Origin: Novosphingobium capsulatum NBRC 12533
GTDB taxonomy: Bacteria > Pseudomonadota > Alphaproteobacteria > Sphingomonadales > Sphingomonadaceae
Reading direction: 5' to 3'
Length of the DNA stretch: 64,000 nt
Assembly (NCBI RefSeq): GCF_001598375.1
Contig: NZ_BCYV01000005.1
Coordinates: forward strand, 186,001 to 250,000
Shown: positions 35,893 to 45,839 of the stretch, piece by piece
Layout: each line of letters opens with the position of its first letter
Position numbering within the stretch: position 1 is the stretch's first letter
Program-made: the position numbers and the translations under genes
Notes under the pieces: generated by a model
Told to the model about the DNA's origin: nothing
The model's input: the letters and a program-made list of their open reading frames with translations, nothing else
Database searches by the model: none

Positions 35893-37185
35893 ATGACACA
35901 GTTGCCCCTGTCGGCCGATCTCATCGCCGAAGCCAATGCCCGCCATGCCGAGGCGCTGGACGAAGACTATGATGCGCTGGGCCGCAAGCTGGCCCGCACC
36001 GGCATCGATATAGATGCCGTGCTGGGCCGCGTCGCCAGCTTTTCCGTGGCGGTGCCCAGCTGGGGCGCGGGCCGGGGCGGCACGCGCTTTGCCAAGTTTC
36101 CCATTCCCGGGGAGCCGACCAATATCCACGAAAAGCTGGAGGATTGCGCCGTCATCAACCAGCTTTCGCGGGTGACTCCGCGCGTATCGCCGCACTTTCC
36201 GTGGGATAAGGTGAGCGACTTTGCTGCGCTGCGCGAAGAAGCCGCCGCGCTGGGCCTGGGCTGGGACGCGGTCAATTCCAACACGTTCCAGGATCAGCCG
36301 GGCCAGGCGCATACCTACGCCAACGGCTCGCTTTCGGCGCAGGATACCGCCACCCGCCAGCAGGCGGTGGAACACAACATCGAATGCATCGAGATCGGCC
36401 AGCAGCTGGGTTCGACCGACCTGACGGTGTGGGTGGGCGATGGCACCAACTTCCCCGGCCAGCAGGACTTTGCCCGCAGCCTGGATCGCTATCTCGATGC
36501 CGCTTCGCAGGTCTATGCCGCGCTGCCCGACGATTGGCGCATGCTGCTGGAACACAAGATGTTCGAGCCGGCGTTCTATTCCACGGTGATTTCCGATTGG
36601 GGCAGCTCGATCCTGGCGGCGCAGGAACTGGGGCCCAAGGCCAAGTGCCTGGTCGACCTGGGCCACCATGCGCCCAACGTGAACATCGAGCAGATCGTGG
36701 CGCGGCTGCACCGCTTCGGCAAGCTCGGCGGCTTCCATTTCAACGATAGCAAGTATGGCGATGATGATCTCGATTCCGGATCGATCAACCCGCACCAGCT
36801 GTTCCTGGTGTTCAACGAACTGGTCGAGGCCGAGCTGAACCCGCGCGACGGTTTCAATCCGAGCTATATGATCGACCAGTCGCACAACGTGACCGATCCG
36901 ATCGAATCCATGCTGTCTTCGGCTGAGGCCATCACCGGCTGCTTTGCCAAGGCTTTGCTGGTCGATCGCGATGCGCTGCATGCGGCGCAAGAAAGCAACG
37001 ACACGATGATGGCGTTCCAGGCGCTGCGCCGCGCCTATTCGATCGACGTGGCGCCGATCCTAGCCAAGGCGCGCGTGGCCGCCGGCGGCGCGATCGACGT
37101 GCTGGAAGCCTATCGCCTGAGCCAGTATCGCGCGCGCAAGGCGCAGGAACGCAGAGCGGTGGGGCTGGGCGCCGGCATCGTCTGA
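35893..37185 (+). CDS. rhaI: L-rhamnose isomerase (RhaI type)
   Basis: 430 residues, standard for the RhaI (TIGR02629) type found in alphaproteobacteria and distinct from enterobacterial RhaA. TIM-barrel metalloenzyme converting L-rhamnose to L-rhamnulose. Metal and substrate motifs: LLEHKMFEPAFYSTV (Glu), CLVDLGHHAPNVNIEQI (Asp, His) and GGFHFNDSKYGDDDLDSGS (His, Asp). The ATG at 35893 has GGGAGAG upstream. Translated right after rhaD in the same operon; the rhamnosidase gene follows. Confidence 0.95.
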   Translation: MTQLPLSADLIAEANARHAEALDEDYDALGRKLARTGIDIDAVLGRVASFSVAVPSWGAGRGGTRFAKFPIPGEPTNIHEKLEDCAVINQLSRVTPRVSPHFPWDKVSDFAALREEAAALGLGWDAVNSNTFQDQPGQAHTYANGSLSAQDTATRQQAVEHNIECIEIGQQLGSTDLTVWVGDGTNFPGQQDFARSLDRYLDAASQVYAALPDDWRMLLEHKMFEPAFYSTVISDWGSSILAAQELGPKAKCLVDLGHHAPNVNIEQIVARLHRFGKLGGFHFNDSKYGDDDLDSGSINPHQLFLVFNELVEAELNPRDGFNPSYMIDQSHNVTDPIESMLSSAEAITGCFAKALLVDRDALHAAQESNDTMMAFQALRRAYSIDVAPILAKARVAAGGAIDVLEAYRLSQYRARKAQERRAVGLGAGIV

Positions 37186-37302
37186 CCCAGCGCCGTGCAT
37201 GATGGCGGCGCGCGACCGGGGCTGGGGGCGAAGCGCGCCAACCCCTTGCCCTGCCGGGCCAAATGGCCAAAACCGAAAACGGATTTCCCAGGAGAGAATT
37301 GC

Positions 37303-40300
37303 ATGATCGAGCCGGCGCTTTGCCGCATCCGCACCGCCCTGCTGCTGGCCAGCGCACTTGCCGGCGTGGGTGCTGGCCTTGGCAGCGGCAGCGTGGCCAT
37401 GGCGGCACCCGATCCGGCGCCGCCGGTGCCGGGCGTGGCGGCGGTGCATGCCGGCACGGCCGTGCCGCTCGATCTGCAGTTCCGCGATCCGCCTGCCTCG
37501 GCCCGGCCGCGGGTGTGGTGGCACTGGATGAACGGCAATGTCACCAAGGATGGCATCGCCAAGGACATCGACTGGATGAGCCGCATGGGTATCGGCGGCC
37601 TCCAGGCATTTGACGCCGGGTTGATGACGCCGCAGGTGGTCGATCACCGCCTGGTGTTCATGTCGCCGGAATGGAAGGACGCGTTCCGTTTTGCGGCCTA
37701 TACCGCCGACGCGCGCGGGCTTGAACTGGCCATTGCCTCCTCGCCCGGCTGGTCGGAAACCGGCGGGCCTTGGGTGCAGCCTGCCGATGCGCTCAAGAAA
37801 GTGGTGTGGAGCGAAACCGTGGTGCCCGGTGGCGCCGCGCCGACCGCGCCGCTGCCAGCGCCGCCGCGCGTGACTGGCACGTTCCAGGATATGGAACTGA
37901 ACGACCCGCTGGCGGCGCTGACCAAGGAAGGCCCGGAACAGGCGCACGAATTCTATGCCGACGTGGCCGTGCTGGCGGTGCCGGTGGATGCCGGCCAGGT
38001 TGATTTGCCTGTGCCGGCCATCACCGGCCCGGATGGCAAGCCGCTCGACGCCGCGGCGTTGACCGGTGACAGCTTCGCCAAGCGGCAGATGCTTCCCCAC
38101 GGCAGCGCCGAGCAGCCGTCGATCGTGGTGGCACGGTTTGCCCGGCCGCAGACCGTGCGCGGCGTCAGCCTGTTCATGGCCGGGGCCAAGGCGATGTTTG
38201 CCGGCGCCGTGGTGGCGCCGCGCCTGGAAGCGAGCAGCGACGGCACGACCTGGACCAAGGTGGCCGATATCCCGGTGTCGAATGCGCCAACCTCGGTGAG
38301 CTTTGCCCCGGTTACCGCCAGCCAGTTCCGCGTGGTCCTGGCGCCGCTGCCGTTCAAGGGCTCGAACCTGGGCGATCCGGCGCCGGGTGCCGCCACCGAC
38401 GTGGGCTTCATGAAGATGATGTCCGCTGGCGCCACCGCGCCGTTCGATCTGCGCCACTTCCGCCTCTATGCCCAGCCGCGGGTTGACCGGTTCGAGGCCA
38501 AGGCCGGCTTTGCCGTGGAGCAGGACTATTACGCGCTGGGCACGCCCGATGCTGCCGCCACTGGGACCGATGCGGCCAAGGTGGTGAACCTGACCGGCAA
38601 GCTGCGCCCCGATGGCACGCTCGATTGGACACCGCCGGCCGGCAGCGCCTGGCGCATTCTGCGCTTTGGCACCAGCCTGCTGGGCACGACCAACCACCCG
38701 GCCGCGCCCGAGGCCACCGGGCTGGAAGTGGACAAGTTCGATGGCGCGGCAGTGCGGCGCTATCTGACGCATTATCTGGGCATGTATCGCGATGCCGCCG
38801 GCGCAGACCTGATCGGGCGGCGCGGGGTTACCGCGCTGTTGACCGACTCCATCGAAGTGGGGGCGGCCAACTGGACGCCCAAGATGATCGACCAGTTCAA
38901 GCGCCTGCGCGGCTATGATCCCACGCCCTGGCTGCCGACGCTGGCCGGCGTATTGATCGGAAGCCGTGCCGATGCTGATCGCTTTCTTTACGACTGGCGC
39001 CGCACCCTGGCGGATCTGCTCGCCTCGGAACACTATGGCATGGTCGCCCAGGTGGCGCACGAAAACGGCCTCAAGGTCTATGGCGAGGCGCTGGAAGACA
39101 ACCGCCCGATGCTGGGCGACGACATGGCGATGCGCGCCCGCGCCGATGTGCCGATGGCCGCGCTGTGGACCTTTTCGCGCCAGGCTGGCCCAAACCCCAG
39201 CTATCTGGCCGACATGAAGGGCGCGGCTTCTGTCGCGCATGTCTATGGCCAGAACCTGGTCGCGGCCGAATCCATGACCTCGGCACTGGCGCCCTGGGCC
39301 TATACGCCCAAGGACCTGCGCCGGATTATCGACCTGGAATTCGTCAGCGGGATCAACCGCCCGGTGGTGCACACCTCGGTCCATCAGCCCACCGATGACA
39401 AGGTGCCCGGGCTTTCGCTGATGATCTTTGGCCAGTTCTTCAACCGCCACGAAAGCTGGGCGGAAATGGCCCGGCCCTGGGTGGATTACATGGCGCGCAA
39501 TTCGCTGCTGTTGCAGCAGGGGCGCAACGTGGCCGATGTCGCCTATTTCTATGGCGAGGAAGCGCCGCTGACCGGCCTCTATGGCAAGGCGCCGGTGGCC
39601 GATGCGCCCAAGGCCAACGCCTATGACTTCGTCAATGCCGATGCGCTGGGCGGCGTGCTGCTCAACCAGGGCAACGAACTCGTCAGCCAGGGTGGGGCAC
39701 GCTATCGCGCGGTCTACCTGGGTGGCTCATCGCGGATGATGACGCTCAAGACCCTGCGCCGGCTGGCCGAACTGGTCGATGGCGGGGCCAGCGTGATTGG
39801 CCTGGCGCCGCAGGGATCGCCGGCGCTCGATGATGCGCAACCTGCCAACGCGGCGCAGTGGCAGCAGCTGGTGGCGCGGCTGTGGCCCGGCAGCGGCGAT
39901 GCCATGGTGGGCAAGGGCCGGGTGATCGCGCTGGCTGACGTGGACGCGGGCCTGGCGCGGCTGGGCGTTGCGCCCGATTTCCGCCTGGTCGGCGCGAGCG
40001 ACGCGCAAGTGCCGTTCGTGCATCGCCAGTTGGCCGATGGCGACGCGTGGTTCCTGGTCAACCGCCTCGATCGCAACGAAACGTTCGAGGCGCATTTCCG
40101 CGTGACCGGCAAGCAGCCTGAATTGTGGCATGCCGACAGCGGCAAGGTAGAGCCGGTTTCCTGGCGCAGCGAGAATGGCGAAACCATCGTGCCGTTGACC
40201 CTGGCGGCAGAGGAATCGGTGTTCGTCGTGTTCCGCAAGGCGACGACCGCCACCCACGGCGAGGTACGCGCCAGCCATGATGTGCCGCTGGGGCCCCTGG

Positions 40301-40776
40301 CCGGCAAGCCCGGCACCGGCTGGACGGTGGCGTTCCAGGCGGGACGCGGCGCGCCGGCGACACTGGCTATGCCCACGCTGGCGCGGCTCGACCAGAATGC
40401 CGACGCTGGGGTGCGCTATTTCTCGGGCATGGCCACCTATGCCCGCACGTTCCGCCTGCCCAAGGGCTGGAAGAAGGGCCAGGCACTGTGGCTCGATCTG
40501 GGGGAGGTGCACGACATTGCCGAGGTCACGGTCAACGGCCAGACGCTGGGCACGCAATGGCATGCGCCCTATCGCTTTGACGTGGGCAGCGCGGTGCACA
40601 ACGGCAACAACACGATCGCCGTGCGTGTCGCCAACAGCTGGGTCAACCGCCTGATCGGCGATGCCCAGCCCGGCGCCACGAAGGTAACCTGGACGGCGAT
40701 CCCGACCTACAATGCCGATGCGCCGCTGCGCCCATCGGGCCTGGTGGGGCCGGTGGTGCTGGGCACTACCCACTGA
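37303..40776 (+). CDS. Secreted GH106 alpha-L-rhamnosidase
   Basis: 1157 residues. Signal peptide (residues about 1-34, ending AMA), so periplasmic or outer-membrane-associated. GH106 opening signature PRVWWHWMNGNVTKDGIAKD then RMGIGGLQAFDAG; later WSETGGPWV, EALEDNRPMLGDD and SVHQPTDDKVPG; the C-terminal region includes a galactose-binding-like domain (DLGEVHDIAEVTVNGQTLG). The family removes terminal alpha-L-rhamnose from natural rhamnosides; a GH106 enzyme of Novosphingobium sp. PP1Y that acts on plant flavonoids is the known relative. AGGAGAG precedes the ATG. Placed after rhaI, it feeds rhamnose to the pathway. Confidence 0.93.
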   Translation: MIEPALCRIRTALLLASALAGVGAGLGSGSVAMAAPDPAPPVPGVAAVHAGTAVPLDLQFRDPPASARPRVWWHWMNGNVTKDGIAKDIDWMSRMGIGGLQAFDAGLMTPQVVDHRLVFMSPEWKDAFRFAAYTADARGLELAIASSPGWSETGGPWVQPADALKKVVWSETVVPGGAAPTAPLPAPPRVTGTFQDMELNDPLAALTKEGPEQAHEFYADVAVLAVPVDAGQVDLPVPAITGPDGKPLDAAALTGDSFAKRQMLPHGSAEQPSIVVARFARPQTVRGVSLFMAGAKAMFAGAVVAPRLEASSDGTTWTKVADIPVSNAPTSVSFAPVTASQFRVVLAPLPFKGSNLGDPAPGAATDVGFMKMMSAGATAPFDLRHFRLYAQPRVDRFEAKAGFAVEQDYYALGTPDAAATGTDAAKVVNLTGKLRPDGTLDWTPPAGSAWRILRFGTSLLGTTNHPAAPEATGLEVDKFDGAAVRRYLTHYLGMYRDAAGADLIGRRGVTALLTDSIEVGAANWTPKMIDQFKRLRGYDPTPWLPTLAGVLIGSRADADRFLYDWRRTLADLLASEHYGMVAQVAHENGLKVYGEALEDNRPMLGDDMAMRARADVPMAALWTFSRQAGPNPSYLADMKGAASVAHVYGQNLVAAESMTSALAPWAYTPKDLRRIIDLEFVSGINRPVVHTSVHQPTDDKVPGLSLMIFGQFFNRHESWAEMARPWVDYMARNSLLLQQGRNVADVAYFYGEEAPLTGLYGKAPVADAPKANAYDFVNADALGGVLLNQGNELVSQGGARYRAVYLGGSSRMMTLKTLRRLAELVDGGASVIGLAPQGSPALDDAQPANAAQWQQLVARLWPGSGDAMVGKGRVIALADVDAGLARLGVAPDFRLVGASDAQVPFVHRQLADGDAWFLVNRLDRNETFEAHFRVTGKQPELWHADSGKVEPVSWRSENGETIVPLTLAAEESVFVVFRKATTATHGEVRASHDVPLGPLAGKPGTGWTVAFQAGRGAPATLAMPTLARLDQNADAGVRYFSGMATYARTFRLPKGWKKGQALWLDLGEVHDIAEVTVNGQTLGTQWHAPYRFDVGSAVHNGNNTIAVRVANSWVNRLIGDAQPGATKVTWTAIPTYNADAPLRPSGLVGPVVLGTTH

Positions 40777-40798
40777 CGCGGGGGCACTGAACCCCGTT

Positions 40799-41911
40799 TC
40801 AGGCCTCGGGCAGGGGCGGGGCGATCGAGTCCCGCTCCACCAGGTGATAGGGCAGCAGGCGCAGCGCGGGCGCCGCATCACCCTCGCGGTCCATCAGCAG
40901 GCTGGCGGCGGCATAGCTCATTTCCTGGATCGGCTGGTAAACCGTGGTGAGGTAGGGCCAGACCGACCGCGCCACCCAGCTATCGTCAAACCCGCAGATC
41001 GACACATCGCGCGGCACGGCAAGGCCGGCCCGCGAACAGGCAACCAGCGCGCCGGCCGCCGAATCGTCGTTGGTGGCAAAGATGGCGGTGGGGCGCGGGG
41101 TGTGTGCCAGCAGATCGGCCCCGGCGCTGATGCCGCCTTCAAACGAAAACCCGCCGTTGGCTTCCACCACCGGGCCGGTGTGGCCGAGGTCGGCCAGGGC
41201 GGCAAGAAAGCCAAGGCGGCGGCGCGCGGCGGCGCCATGGTTGGGCGGCCCGGTCAGCACGCCAAAGCGGCGATGCCCGGCTTGCCACAGCATCTGCGCC
41301 ACGGCCGCCCCGGCGGCCGTATCGTCCATGCCGATGCCCGGCGCCTCCAGGCTGGGCTTTTCCGGTGCGACGCGCACATGGCGCACGCCCTGTTCGCGCA
41401 GGAAATCGAGCACCACTGGCAGATCGGCCAGCGGCGGGGTCAACACAAAGCCATCGCAGCGTCCGTTGCGCAGCAATGCGGCAAGATCAGCCACGATCTC
41501 GGCATCGGGACGGGCCGAATCGATACGGTCGATGCGCAGGTGATACTGGTTGTCGACACAGGCCTGATAGGCGCCGGCCTGGATTTTCATCGTGTAGTTG
41601 GGGCTGGGATTGTCGAACAGCACGCTGATGATGAACGAGCGCGCCCCGGCCAGGGAGCGCGCCGCCAGATCGGGGACATAGTCCAGATCGGCAATCGCCT
41701 TTTCCACCTTGATACGCAGCGTATCAGATACATGCGGCTCGCGGTTGATCACACGCGACACGCTCTTGAGCGACACCCCGGCATGCCGCGCCACATCGTT
41801 CATCGTGATGTTACCCGTCGCGCGGCCGGCTGTGGTGGGTGCCGCATCGTTGTCGTCGTCGGCGCTACTGGCGGTTGCAGAGGGGCGGTGGCTTTGCGCG
41901 GGATCGGGCAT
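40799..41911 (-). CDS. LacI-family transcriptional regulator
   Basis: About 370 residues. N-terminal HTH after a 34-residue tail: ITMNDVARHAGVSLKSVSRV followed by INREPHVS, the hinge LDYVPDLAARSLAG, then a periplasmic-binding-like sugar domain. The ATG at 41911 is chosen; the extension to 42163 runs across the divergent promoter of the GH3 gene and is unlikely. It is convergent with the rhamnosidase gene and divergent from the GH3 and esterase genes, so it probably controls those. The effector is likely a sugar from glycoside breakdown. Confidence 0.9.
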   Translation of the reverse strand: MPDPAQSHRPSATASSADDDNDAAPTTAGRATGNITMNDVARHAGVSLKSVSRVINREPHVSDTLRIKVEKAIADLDYVPDLAARSLAGARSFIISVLFDNPSPNYTMKIQAGAYQACVDNQYHLRIDRIDSARPDAEIVADLAALLRNGRCDGFVLTPPLADLPVVLDFLREQGVRHVRVAPEKPSLEAPGIGMDDTAAGAAVAQMLWQAGHRRFGVLTGPPNHGAAARRRLGFLAALADLGHTGPVVEANGGFSFEGGISAGADLLAHTPRPTAIFATNDDSAAGALVACSRAGLAVPRDVSICGFDDSWVARSVWPYLTTVYQPIQEMSYAAASLLMDREGDAAPALRLLPYHLVERDSIAPPLPEA

Positions 41912-41960
41912 GGGCCAAGCTATGAACGCAATTGTCCGGCAAGCCAACCTGAACAGGTAA

Positions 41961-41976
41961 TTGACAACGCTGACAA
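41961..41976. promoter_or_regulatory. Candidate LacI-type operator overlapping a promoter
   Basis: TTGACAACGCTGACAA is an imperfect 16-base dyad with a central CG, the hallmark of LacI-family sites (six of eight base pairs symmetric). Its first six bases form a perfect -35 hexamer TTGACA; a weak -10 candidate CACGAT or CGATAA follows at the right distance. It lies 50 bases from the regulator start and 61 bases from the GH3 start. Confidence 0.5.
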
Positions 41977-42036
41977 GCGGCGGCACGATAACGGAGAACA
42001 AGCAGGTGGCGCTGTGGCCACCAACGGGAAGGGTGC

Positions 42037-44283
42037 ATGACGATGGGCAGGAGATTTCTTTCGGCCGTGGCGCTGGCTGCGGTCGGAGCAGGGCTGGCGC
42101 AGGGTTCGGCCCAGGCGCAGGCGCCAAGCAGCGCGCCGGTCGACATGACCGCGGCGCAGGCACGGGCCGATCAGACCGTCAAGGCAATGCAGCCGGACGA
42201 GCGCACCACGTTGACCCACGGCATCATGGCCATCCAGCTGTTTCCCGGTGCCCCGCCGATCCCGGCTGACGCGGTGCCAGGCGCCGGTTACATCGCCGGG
42301 TTGCCACGCCTGGGTGTGCCTGCGCTCAAGGAAACCGACGCAAGCCTTGGTGTCGCGTGGGTTTCGGGTGCGCGCAAGCGGGGCGCGACAGCGTTGCCAT
42401 CGGGCATTGCCCAGGCGGCGAGCTGGGACCCGGCAGTGATGCAGGCCGGCGGCGCGATGATTGGCGCCGAGGCGCGCGCCAGCGGCTTCAACGTGCTGCT
42501 GGCGGGCGGCGTCAATCTGACGCGCGATCCCCGCAACGGGCGCACGTTCGAATACCTGTCGGAAGACCCGCTGCTGTCGGGCATGCTGGTGGGCGCGGCG
42601 ATCCGGGGCATCCAGTCCAACAATATCATTTCCACGATCAAGCACTTCGCGCTCAATGGCCAGGAAACCGGGCGCCAGTTCGTGGACATCCAGATCGGCA
42701 ACGCCGCGGCGCGTGAAAGCGATCTGCTGGCTTTCCAGATCGGCATCGAACAGGGCCAGCCCGGCTCGGTCATGTGCGCCTATAACCGCGTCAACGGTAA
42801 TCGCGCGTGCGACAACAGCTGGCTGCTCAACACCGTGCTCAAGCGCGATTGGGGCTACAAGGGCTTTGTCATGTCTGACTGGGGCGCGGTGCCTGGGCTC
42901 GATGCAGCGATGGCCGGGCTCGATCAGCAATCGGGCGAACAGCTCGACAAGGCGGTCTATTTCGGCAGCAAGCTGGCGGAAAAGGCGGCGACCGACAAGG
43001 CCTGGGCCGCGCGCCTGGCCGACATGAACCGCCGCGTGCTGACCGCGATCTATGCCACCGGCGTCGACAAGAACCCGGTAACCCCGGGCGGCCAGTGGGA
43101 TGCCGCGGCGCATGCGGCCGTTGCCGAACAGACGGCGATTGCCGGCATGGTCCTGCTGCGCAACCAGAACAACGCCCTGCCGCTGCTGCGTGATGCCAAG
43201 AGCGTGGCGGTGATCGGCGGCTATGCCGACGGCGGCGTGCTGTCGGGCGGCGGGTCGAGCCAGGTTCAGGGCGATGGCGGGCCGGTGGTGTCACGCCCGG
43301 TGCTGGCTGGCGGCATGTTTGCCGGGATCATGCAGCAGCAGTTCCACCGCTCCAGCCCGCTCGATGCGATCAAGGCGCGGGTGCCGCAGGCGGCCATCCA
43401 TTTCCGCGATGGGCGCTATATCGCCGATGCGGTAGAGGCGGCGCGCCGGTCTGACGTGGCGATTGTGTTTGCCACCGAATGGCGCACCGAAGGGCTCGAT
43501 CAGCCCGATCTGTCCTTGCCCGATGGCCAGGATGCGCTGATCGCAGCTGTGGCCGCCGCCAATCCGCGCACGATCGTGGTGCTGGAAACCGGTGGCCCGG
43601 TGGCGATGCCGTGGCTGGACCAGACCGCCGCCGTGCTCGAAGCGTGGTATCCCGGCGCGCGCGGGGGCGAGGCGATCGCCAAGGTGCTGTTTGGAGAGGC
43701 CAACCCCGGTGGGCGTCTGCCGGTCACGTTCCCCGCCAGCGTGGCGCAACTGCCCCGGCCCAAGCTCGATGGCAGCGATACGCTCGATCCTGATTTCATG
43801 GGCAACCCGCCCACGCCAACCACCACGCTCAAGGCCGACTACAATATCGAGGGTTCGGACGTGGGCTATCGCTGGTTTGCCCGCACCGGGGCCAAGCCGC
43901 TGTTCCCGTTCGGCTATGGCCTGAGCTACACCAGCTTTGCCCAGGATGGGCTGAGCGTGGATGGCAAGACCGCGCGCTTCACCCTGCGCAACACGGGCAA
44001 GGTGGCGGGCGATGATGTCGGCCAGGTCTATCTGGTCGATCGCGCCGGCACGGCCAAGCGCCGCCTCGTCGGCTTTGCCCGCGTGCATCTCGCGCCCGGC
44101 GAAAGCAGGACTGTCAGCGTGACGATCGACCAGCGCCTGCTCGCCGATTGGCGGGACGATGGCAAGGGCAGCGGCGGCTGGACGCTGCCGGCGGGCAACT
44201 ATGGCTTTGCGCTGGGCAGCGATGCGCAGACGCTGGGGCAGGTGGTGACGGTGCGCCTGGCGGCGCGCAACTGGAAGGATTGA
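42037..44283 (+). CDS. Secreted GH3 beta-glucosidase-like enzyme
   Basis: 748 residues. Signal peptide (about residues 1-28, ending AQAQ). GH3 N-domain with the KHFALNGQE region and nucleophile Asp281 in GFVMSDWGAV; then the C-domain (AGMVLLRNQNNALPLL, ATEWRTEGLDQPDLSLP, GARGGEAIAKVLFGEANPGG, FPFGYGLSYTSF) and a C-terminal fibronectin III-like domain. Removes terminal beta-linked sugars, likely glucose, from the same plant glycosides whose rhamnose is cut by the GH106 enzyme. Probably exported. Starts with MTMGRRF; the second ATG (42043) is possible. Confidence 0.93.
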   Translation: MTMGRRFLSAVALAAVGAGLAQGSAQAQAPSSAPVDMTAAQARADQTVKAMQPDERTTLTHGIMAIQLFPGAPPIPADAVPGAGYIAGLPRLGVPALKETDASLGVAWVSGARKRGATALPSGIAQAASWDPAVMQAGGAMIGAEARASGFNVLLAGGVNLTRDPRNGRTFEYLSEDPLLSGMLVGAAIRGIQSNNIISTIKHFALNGQETGRQFVDIQIGNAAARESDLLAFQIGIEQGQPGSVMCAYNRVNGNRACDNSWLLNTVLKRDWGYKGFVMSDWGAVPGLDAAMAGLDQQSGEQLDKAVYFGSKLAEKAATDKAWAARLADMNRRVLTAIYATGVDKNPVTPGGQWDAAAHAAVAEQTAIAGMVLLRNQNNALPLLRDAKSVAVIGGYADGGVLSGGGSSQVQGDGGPVVSRPVLAGGMFAGIMQQQFHRSSPLDAIKARVPQAAIHFRDGRYIADAVEAARRSDVAIVFATEWRTEGLDQPDLSLPDGQDALIAAVAAANPRTIVVLETGGPVAMPWLDQTAAVLEAWYPGARGGEAIAKVLFGEANPGGRLPVTFPASVAQLPRPKLDGSDTLDPDFMGNPPTPTTTLKADYNIEGSDVGYRWFARTGAKPLFPFGYGLSYTSFAQDGLSVDGKTARFTLRNTGKVAGDDVGQVYLVDRAGTAKRRLVGFARVHLAPGESRTVSVTIDQRLLADWRDDGKGSGGWTLPAGNYGFALGSDAQTLGQVVTVRLAARNWKD

Positions 44284-44288
44284 AGATC

Positions 44289-45830
44289 ATGACCTTTCGC
44301 AAAACGCTGATGCTGTCAGGATTGATGCTTGCTGGCGCGCTGTCGCTGCCGGGCGCTACGCTTGCCAAGGCTGCGCCAGCGGCGCCTGCCGCACCGACGG
44401 TAATGGTGGCCCAGGGCGCCTTGGTGGGTGCGGTGGAAGGCACCGTCGCCAGTTTCAAGGGCATTCCCTATGCCGCGCCGCCGGTGGGCGATCTGCGCTG
44501 GCGTGCGCCACAGCCGGCTGCGGCATGGAGCGCGCCGCGCGATGCCACGCACTATGGCCACGATTGCGCGCAGGCGCCGTTCCCGCCCGATGCCGCGCCG
44601 ATCCGCACCCAGCCGGCCGAGGACTGCCTCTATCTCAACGTGTGGAAGCCGGCGGGCGCGGCCGCCAATGCGCGGCTGCCGGTGATGGTGTGGGTGCATG
44701 GCGGCGGTTTCGTCAACGGCGGCACCTCGCCAGCGGTCTATTCTGGCGCAGCCTTTGCGCGCGATGGCGTGGTCCTGGTCAGCCTCAACTACCGGCTCGG
44801 CCGCTTCGGCTTCTTCGCCCATCCCGCGCTCAAGGATGAAGGGCTGGGCGGCAACTTCGGCTTCCTCGACCAGATCGCCGCGCTCAAGTGGGTGCAGGCC
44901 AATGTCGCCGCATTCGGCGGTGATCCGGCCAACGTTACCGTGTTCGGCGAAAGCGCGGGCGGCATGAGCATGCACATGCTGCTGCAATCACCGCTGGCGC
45001 GCGGACTGTTTGCCCGCGCGATCATCGAATCCGGCGGGGGGCGCGATGGCACCCTGCCGATGCCGACGATGGCCCGTGCGGCCAAGATCGGCGCCGATTT
45101 TGCCCCCGGCCTCGATGCCGCCGCCCTGCGCGCGCTGCCCGAGGAAAAGGTGACCGGCAACCTCAGCATGATGACCATGGCGCAGACCGGCTATTCCGGG
45201 CCCATGGTGGATGGGCAAACGATCGTGGGCGCGTCCAACGATGCCGCCGCCGCCGGCATCGATGCGCCGGTGCCGGTGATGATCGGCGCCAATTCGGCCG
45301 ATGGTTTCCCGATGACGACCGACAAGGCCGCTATCTTTGCCACCTATGGCGCCGATGCCGACAAAGCGCGCGCGCTCTATGATCCCCAGGGCACGACCAG
45401 CGGCCTGATCTTGGGCACGATGACCAGCGCCGATCGCATGTTCATCGAGCCGGCGCGCACCATCGCGCGCACGCTGGCCCCGCGTCAGCCGGTCTATCTC
45501 TATCGCTTTGCCTATGCCCATCCCGAGCCGCTCGAAAAGATGGGCGGCGCGCCGCATGCCTCGGAACTGCCCTATGTGTTTGACAGCCTGGCCGGGCGCA
45601 CCACGCCCAAGGCCATCGCCGCCGAACAGCCCGTGGCCGATCTGACGCACAAGATGTGGGTGGCGTTTGCCAAGACCGGGCGCCCCGATGGCCTGCCCGG
45701 CCTGGCGCCCTGGCCCAAGGTGACGCCCACCGACACGACCGTCCACCTGATCACCGCAGCAGGCGCCACGCAGGTAGAAGATCCCTATCGCGCGCGGATC
45801 GATTTCGTGGAGCAGCGGATCAAGCCATAA
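44289..45830 (+). CDS. Secreted type-B carboxylesterase
   Basis: 513 residues. Signal peptide (about 1-26, ending LAKA). Alpha/beta hydrolase of the carboxylesterase/para-nitrobenzyl esterase group: GIPYAAPPVGDLRWRAP, oxyanion-hole region VWVHGGGFVNGG, and nucleophile Ser222 in FGESAGGMSM. EDCLYLNVWKPAG is also typical. Separated from the GH3 gene by only five bases, so co-transcribed. It may remove acyl or feruloyl groups from plant glycosides, by context; the actual substrate is unknown. Confidence 0.92.
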   Translation: MTFRKTLMLSGLMLAGALSLPGATLAKAAPAAPAAPTVMVAQGALVGAVEGTVASFKGIPYAAPPVGDLRWRAPQPAAAWSAPRDATHYGHDCAQAPFPPDAAPIRTQPAEDCLYLNVWKPAGAAANARLPVMVWVHGGGFVNGGTSPAVYSGAAFARDGVVLVSLNYRLGRFGFFAHPALKDEGLGGNFGFLDQIAALKWVQANVAAFGGDPANVTVFGESAGGMSMHMLLQSPLARGLFARAIIESGGGRDGTLPMPTMARAAKIGADFAPGLDAAALRALPEEKVTGNLSMMTMAQTGYSGPMVDGQTIVGASNDAAAAGIDAPVPVMIGANSADGFPMTTDKAAIFATYGADADKARALYDPQGTTSGLILGTMTSADRMFIEPARTIARTLAPRQPVYLYRFAYAHPEPLEKMGGAPHASELPYVFDSLAGRTTPKAIAAEQPVADLTHKMWVAFAKTGRPDGLPGLAPWPKVTPTDTTVHLITAAGATQVEDPYRARIDFVEQRIKP

Positions 45831-45839
45831 GACCCCGAT

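Noticed and set aside
37060..39450. 796-residue minus-strand frame across rhaI and the rhamnosidase
   Set aside because: Low-complexity composition rich in Arg, His and Gly; antisense to two well supported genes.
41912..42163. LacI regulator extended to 42163
   Set aside because: Would overlap the start of the divergent GH3 gene and span its promoter; HTH follows shortly after the 41911 start.
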